Shown: one piece after another, positions 5,335-7,303 of the stretch | How the letters are laid out: every line of letters starts with the position of its first letter | Numbering within the stretch: the stretch's first letter is position 1 | Assembly: GCA_016293615.1 (NCBI GenBank) | Contig: JAEDDX010000089.1 | Location: 1-7,303, forward strand | DNA length: 7,303 nt | Reading direction: 5' to 3' | Origin: Acetatifactor sp. | Lineage (GTDB): Bacteria; Bacillota; Clostridia; Lachnospirales; Lachnospiraceae | Notes under the pieces: generated by a model | Database searches by the model: none | What the model saw: only the letters and a program-made list of their open reading frames with translations | What the model was told of the DNA's origin: nothing | Translations under genes and position numbers: made by a program

Positions 5335-6093
5335 TTACTTCAAAGGCTCGATGATCTCTCCGGTTTCGGCATCCACGAAGGGGTTATCCTCCACCATTGC
5401 GGCAGTAGTCAGACCGGAAGCGTAATCCTTCATCTGGTCAGCCATGGCATCGATGTTCTTCTGCTCGGCAGCATCCAGACTGCGGACTACCTTGAACACC
5501 GCCTGACTGAAATCAATGCCGGATGCACTGGCAGCCTTGCGGAGACTGATCTTGGTAACGACCTGATTCGGACGCTTGCCACGGGCAAGGAGGGTCTGCA
5601 CATACTTGGTGAATCCCTTCAGAGACCCGGTAGGCAGATTCAAAGTGAGCGGAAAAATCTCATTTTCACGGAGCAGGTACAGCATACGGCGGTTCTTGCA
5701 GGCTTTGCTCTTGCCCTCACCGCTGCCGAACTGGTTAAACGGACAGTTCTTGCAGATACCGCCAGGAGTGCCGGTTCCGGTGATGCCGTCAAAGCTGCCA
5801 CAGTCAGGGGGATTGCTGCCGCCCTTGTATGCCTCGGTGTAGTAGCTGTTAGCCGGATGAGAATAAAGGATGACCGCCTCGATCTCCTTAACCAGGTCAC
5901 TGCCCTCACCGTCCTCGGAAGGAACTTCAAAAGCGGTCATACCGCCGGAAGGAATCTTGATGCGGTCGAACTTGAAATCCAGACCCGCACAGTCATCGTT
6001 CATAGCCTCAGCGAGGAAATCCATATTTGCGATTGCGCTGTATCCACTTGCTACAGCCATTTCAGTGGTTTCGTTCTTAATTGCTTCTGACAT
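5335..6093 (-). CDS. Four-cysteine phage replication protein, candidate ssDNA-binding protein
   Basis: A 252-residue soluble protein of a type found beside polymerase genes in Firmicute phages. I recognise the type but no firm family name. Residues 94-140 hold the most distinctive part: PPDCGSFDGITGTG (C98), GGICKNCPFNQFGSG (C114, C117) and KACKNRRMLYLL (C132), giving C-x15-C-x2-C-x14-C, which suits a bound zinc ion. Then come a strand-rich LPLTLNLP-like segment (FPLTLNLPTGSLKGF) and, after about residue 205, a helical and then acidic tail (VEDNPFVDAETGEIIE). Acidic tails are typical of ssDNA-binding proteins, which recruit partners through them. With no other SSB visible and the polymerase next downstream, an SSB-like role is reasonable but inferred. 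The start has GGAGGA 8 nt upstream (6102-6107). The gap to the upstream gene is 72 bases. Confidence 0.7.
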   Translation of the reverse strand: MSEAIKNETTEMAVASGYSAIANMDFLAEAMNDDCAGLDFKFDRIKIPSGGMTAFEVPSEDGEGSDLVKEIEAVILYSHPANSYYTEAYKGGSNPPDCGSFDGITGTGTPGGICKNCPFNQFGSGEGKSKACKNRRMLYLLRENEIFPLTLNLPTGSLKGFTKYVQTLLARGKRPNQVVTKISLRKAASASGIDFSQAVFKVVRSLDAAEQKNIDAMADQMKDYASGLTTAAMVEDNPFVDAETGEIIEPLK

Positions 6094-6165
6094 AATTCAT
6101 GTCCTCCATATACAGAAATTGATTTACATTCGATCTCAGTGTTTCGTTGTATCAGCGGGGAAAGG

Positions 6166-6576
6166 TTAAGCCTTCCTGACTCCGACCGTGACCTTCTCAA
6201 ATGTGGAGACCACATGGTCGAGCCATGCCGGGAGTTCGTCTTCGTGGGCGGCAAGCTGTTCCTTGCAGAAACTTGCCAAGGTGTTGGCATTGACCGTCTC
6301 GGTGACCAAAGAGCCGTAGCCATTTTCCTTGAGGGCTGCAAACAGTTCTTCCTTACGGCCTGCTGCCGGGGATGCGAACAGTCTGCTGTTCAGATAAAAG
6401 GTGCTGCCGTTACGGGTGAACTTGTCCAGTTCCTGCTCTGCCATCGCATCGGACAGGTCACGGTCAAGCTGCTCGATCTCGGCATTCACAGCCTTTACCT
6501 GTGCGTCAAGGTCTTTCTTCAGTTCTTTGGCCGCTTTCAGACGGTCAGCCATTTCAAATATCTGTGCGTTTTCCAT
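6166..6576 (-). CDS. Small coiled-coil phage protein, Gp157-like architecture
   Basis: A 136-residue protein. Residues about 5-48 form a predicted coiled coil with hydrophobic residues at heptad-like spacing (I6, L13, L19, L23, V27, V30, I34, L37, L41) among many charged ones. A beta-rich segment follows (KFTRNGSTFYLNSRLF, 52-67), then helical segments containing ENGYGSL, NANTLASFCKEQL and PAWLDHVV. A coiled coil followed by a short beta segment resembles Siphovirus Gp157 and Gam-like proteins, but I cannot see direct motif agreement, so this is only an architectural comparison. The ATG at 6576 is chosen because AAAGGAGG lies 9 nt upstream; an in-frame ATG at 6672 would run back into the helicase gene and encode unrelated sequence. 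It sits 58 bases after the helicase stop, in the replication cluster, so a role as an accessory to helicase, SSB or recombination is likely but unproven. Confidence 0.75.
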   Translation of the reverse strand: MENAQIFEMADRLKAAKELKKDLDAQVKAVNAEIEQLDRDLSDAMAEQELDKFTRNGSTFYLNSRLFASPAAGRKEELFAALKENGYGSLVTETVNANTLASFCKEQLAAHEDELPAWLDHVVSTFEKVTVGVRKA

Positions 6577-6585
6577 GGTTGTCTT

Positions 6586-6593
6586 CCTCCTTT
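6586..6593 (-). promoter_or_regulatory. Ribosome-binding site of the coiled-coil protein gene
   Basis: AAAGGAGG on the minus strand, 9 nt before the ATG at 6576. It decides the start in favour of the shorter 136-residue form over the in-frame ATG at 6672 that overlaps the helicase gene. Confidence 0.8.
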
Positions 6594-6634
6594 CTATTAC
6601 CTTGGGAAAAAGAACAATCCCCCGACCTCCGGAC

Positions 6635-7303
6635 TTATACCCGGAACGGATTCTTGCCCTTGCGGTAGTCATCTACCAGCGTTTTGGCAAGATCAATCTT
6701 GTCACGAAGGGAACGGAGGATCTTTCTGTCTACGGTGCCGCGGGCAACCAGATAAAGGTAATGGCAATTCTCACGCTGACCGACACGATGGATTCTGGCT
6801 TTCGCCTGATCAAAATTGCTCATGCTGTAATCAAGACTGTAAAAGACCATGGTGGATGCAGCGGTAAGCGTGATACCCAGACCCGCCGCTGCGATCTGAC
6901 CGATAAACACACGGCAATCATCGTCATTCTGGAAACGGCGCACCTCTTCTGCACGGTCCTTCACACCGCCACGGACTACGGCATAGCCGATTTTCTTCTT
7001 TTCAAGCAGTGCCTGGATATCATTCAGTTCCGGCACGAACCTCGCCATGACCACCAGCTTTTTGTTTTCGGAAACGGCGGTGTCGATAATATCGGAAAGA
7101 GCATCCAGCTTGGCGGTGCTGACCATGTGCGTATCCTTTTCATCGTCCGTCAGATGCCCGCCCGTCACCTGTGAAAGGCGCAGCAGCTTGGTAAGGATGT
7201 TCGGTGCAGTCACCTCGCTGTCGCGCAGTTCGGCAAAGGACTCTTCCTCCAATTCCTGATACAGTTTCAGTGCTTTCGGCTCAAGGTCGATGGTACGGAT
7301 CTC
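6635..7303 (-). CDS. SNF2-family DEAD/DEAH helicase, C-terminal part (5' end beyond window)
   Basis: The frame is open from the right edge to a TAA at 6635, giving 222 residues of the second RecA-like domain. Visible motifs are KLVVMARFVPELNDIQALL (motif IV region), VVRGGV, RVFIGQIAAAGLGITLTAAS (motif V) and the hallmark QAKARIHRVGQ (motif VI, with the arginine finger), followed by the conserved YLVARGTVDRKIL segment. Motifs I-III (ATP binding) must lie to the right of the window. A TTG at 7252 is in frame, but the coding continues through it as ordinary Leu with typical family sequence (EIRTIDLEPKALKLYQE) before it, so it is not the start. SNF2-like proteins of this compact type are frequent in phage replication modules, where they are thought to remodel protein-DNA complexes or branched DNA; the precise job is not established. 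The protein ends soon after the helicase core (KGKNPFRV), without an added domain. Confidence 0.93.
   Translation of the reverse strand, partial: EIRTIDLEPKALKLYQELEEESFAELRDSEVTAPNILTKLLRLSQVTGGHLTDDEKDTHMVSTAKLDALSDIIDTAVSENKKLVVMARFVPELNDIQALLEKKKIGYAVVRGGVKDRAEEVRRFQNDDDCRVFIGQIAAAGLGITLTAASTMVFYSLDYSMSNFDQAKARIHRVGQRENCHYLYLVARGTVDRKILRSLRDKIDLAKTLVDDYRKGKNPFRV

Noticed and set aside
3485..5425. A 646-codon open frame on the plus strand across the whole polymerase gene
   Set aside because: It is antisense to a gene with every family A polymerase motif, its translation has no recognisable domain and it lacks a convincing ribosome-binding site. Biased codon use in the real gene keeps the antisense frame open.
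6628..6645. A small CCGG-based hairpin around the helicase stop codon
   Set aside because: Only 5 base pairs with an 8-nt loop and no T-run after it; likely chance.

Overview
This window looks like part of the DNA-replication module of a tailed phage or prophage of a gut Firmicute (Clostridia, Lachnospiraceae/Ruminococcaceae type). That origin is inferred from protein character, strong AGGAGG-type ribosome-binding sites, roughly even GC content and gene order; no host gene is present to confirm it. All seven genes lie on the minus strand and are closely packed, so the natural reading order runs from the right edge to the left edge. I see no tRNA, rRNA, CRISPR array, transposase or integrase.

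Layout in transcription order: (1) the C-terminal half of an SNF2-family DEAD/DEAH helicase, cut by the right edge (7303-6635); (2) a small coiled-coil phage protein (6576-6166); (3) a 252-residue protein with four cysteines spaced like a zinc site, a candidate ssDNA-binding or replication accessory protein (6093-5335); (4) a strong hairpin in the 77-base gap before (5) a family A DNA polymerase with 3'-5' exonuclease and no 5' nuclease domain (5257-3323); (6) a small DUF4406/DUF7768-like protein (3320-2886), 2 nt after the polymerase stop; (7) an 828-residue primase-helicase joining a RepB-like archaeo-eukaryotic primase domain to a D5_N/SF3 helicase (2886-400), sharing one base with gene 6; (8) a 256-base gene-free control region (399-144); (9) the start of a VRR-NUC nuclease, cut by the left edge (143-1).

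Together these supply most of a self-contained replisome: a primase-helicase to open and prime, a polymerase to copy, a likely ssDNA-binding protein, a remodelling helicase and a branched-DNA-type nuclease. The individual families are well known in gut phages, and I find no clearly new multi-gene system. The least explained part is the control region after the primase-helicase gene. It has an 18-bp inverted repeat (16/18) around an AT-rich stretch, a promoter-like sequence built on one repeat arm, and mutually exclusive hairpins ahead of the nuclease gene. The core octamer TTGGACAC occurs three times in the first 510 bases and, by eye, nowhere else in the window. A replication origin or an operator region are both reasonable readings.
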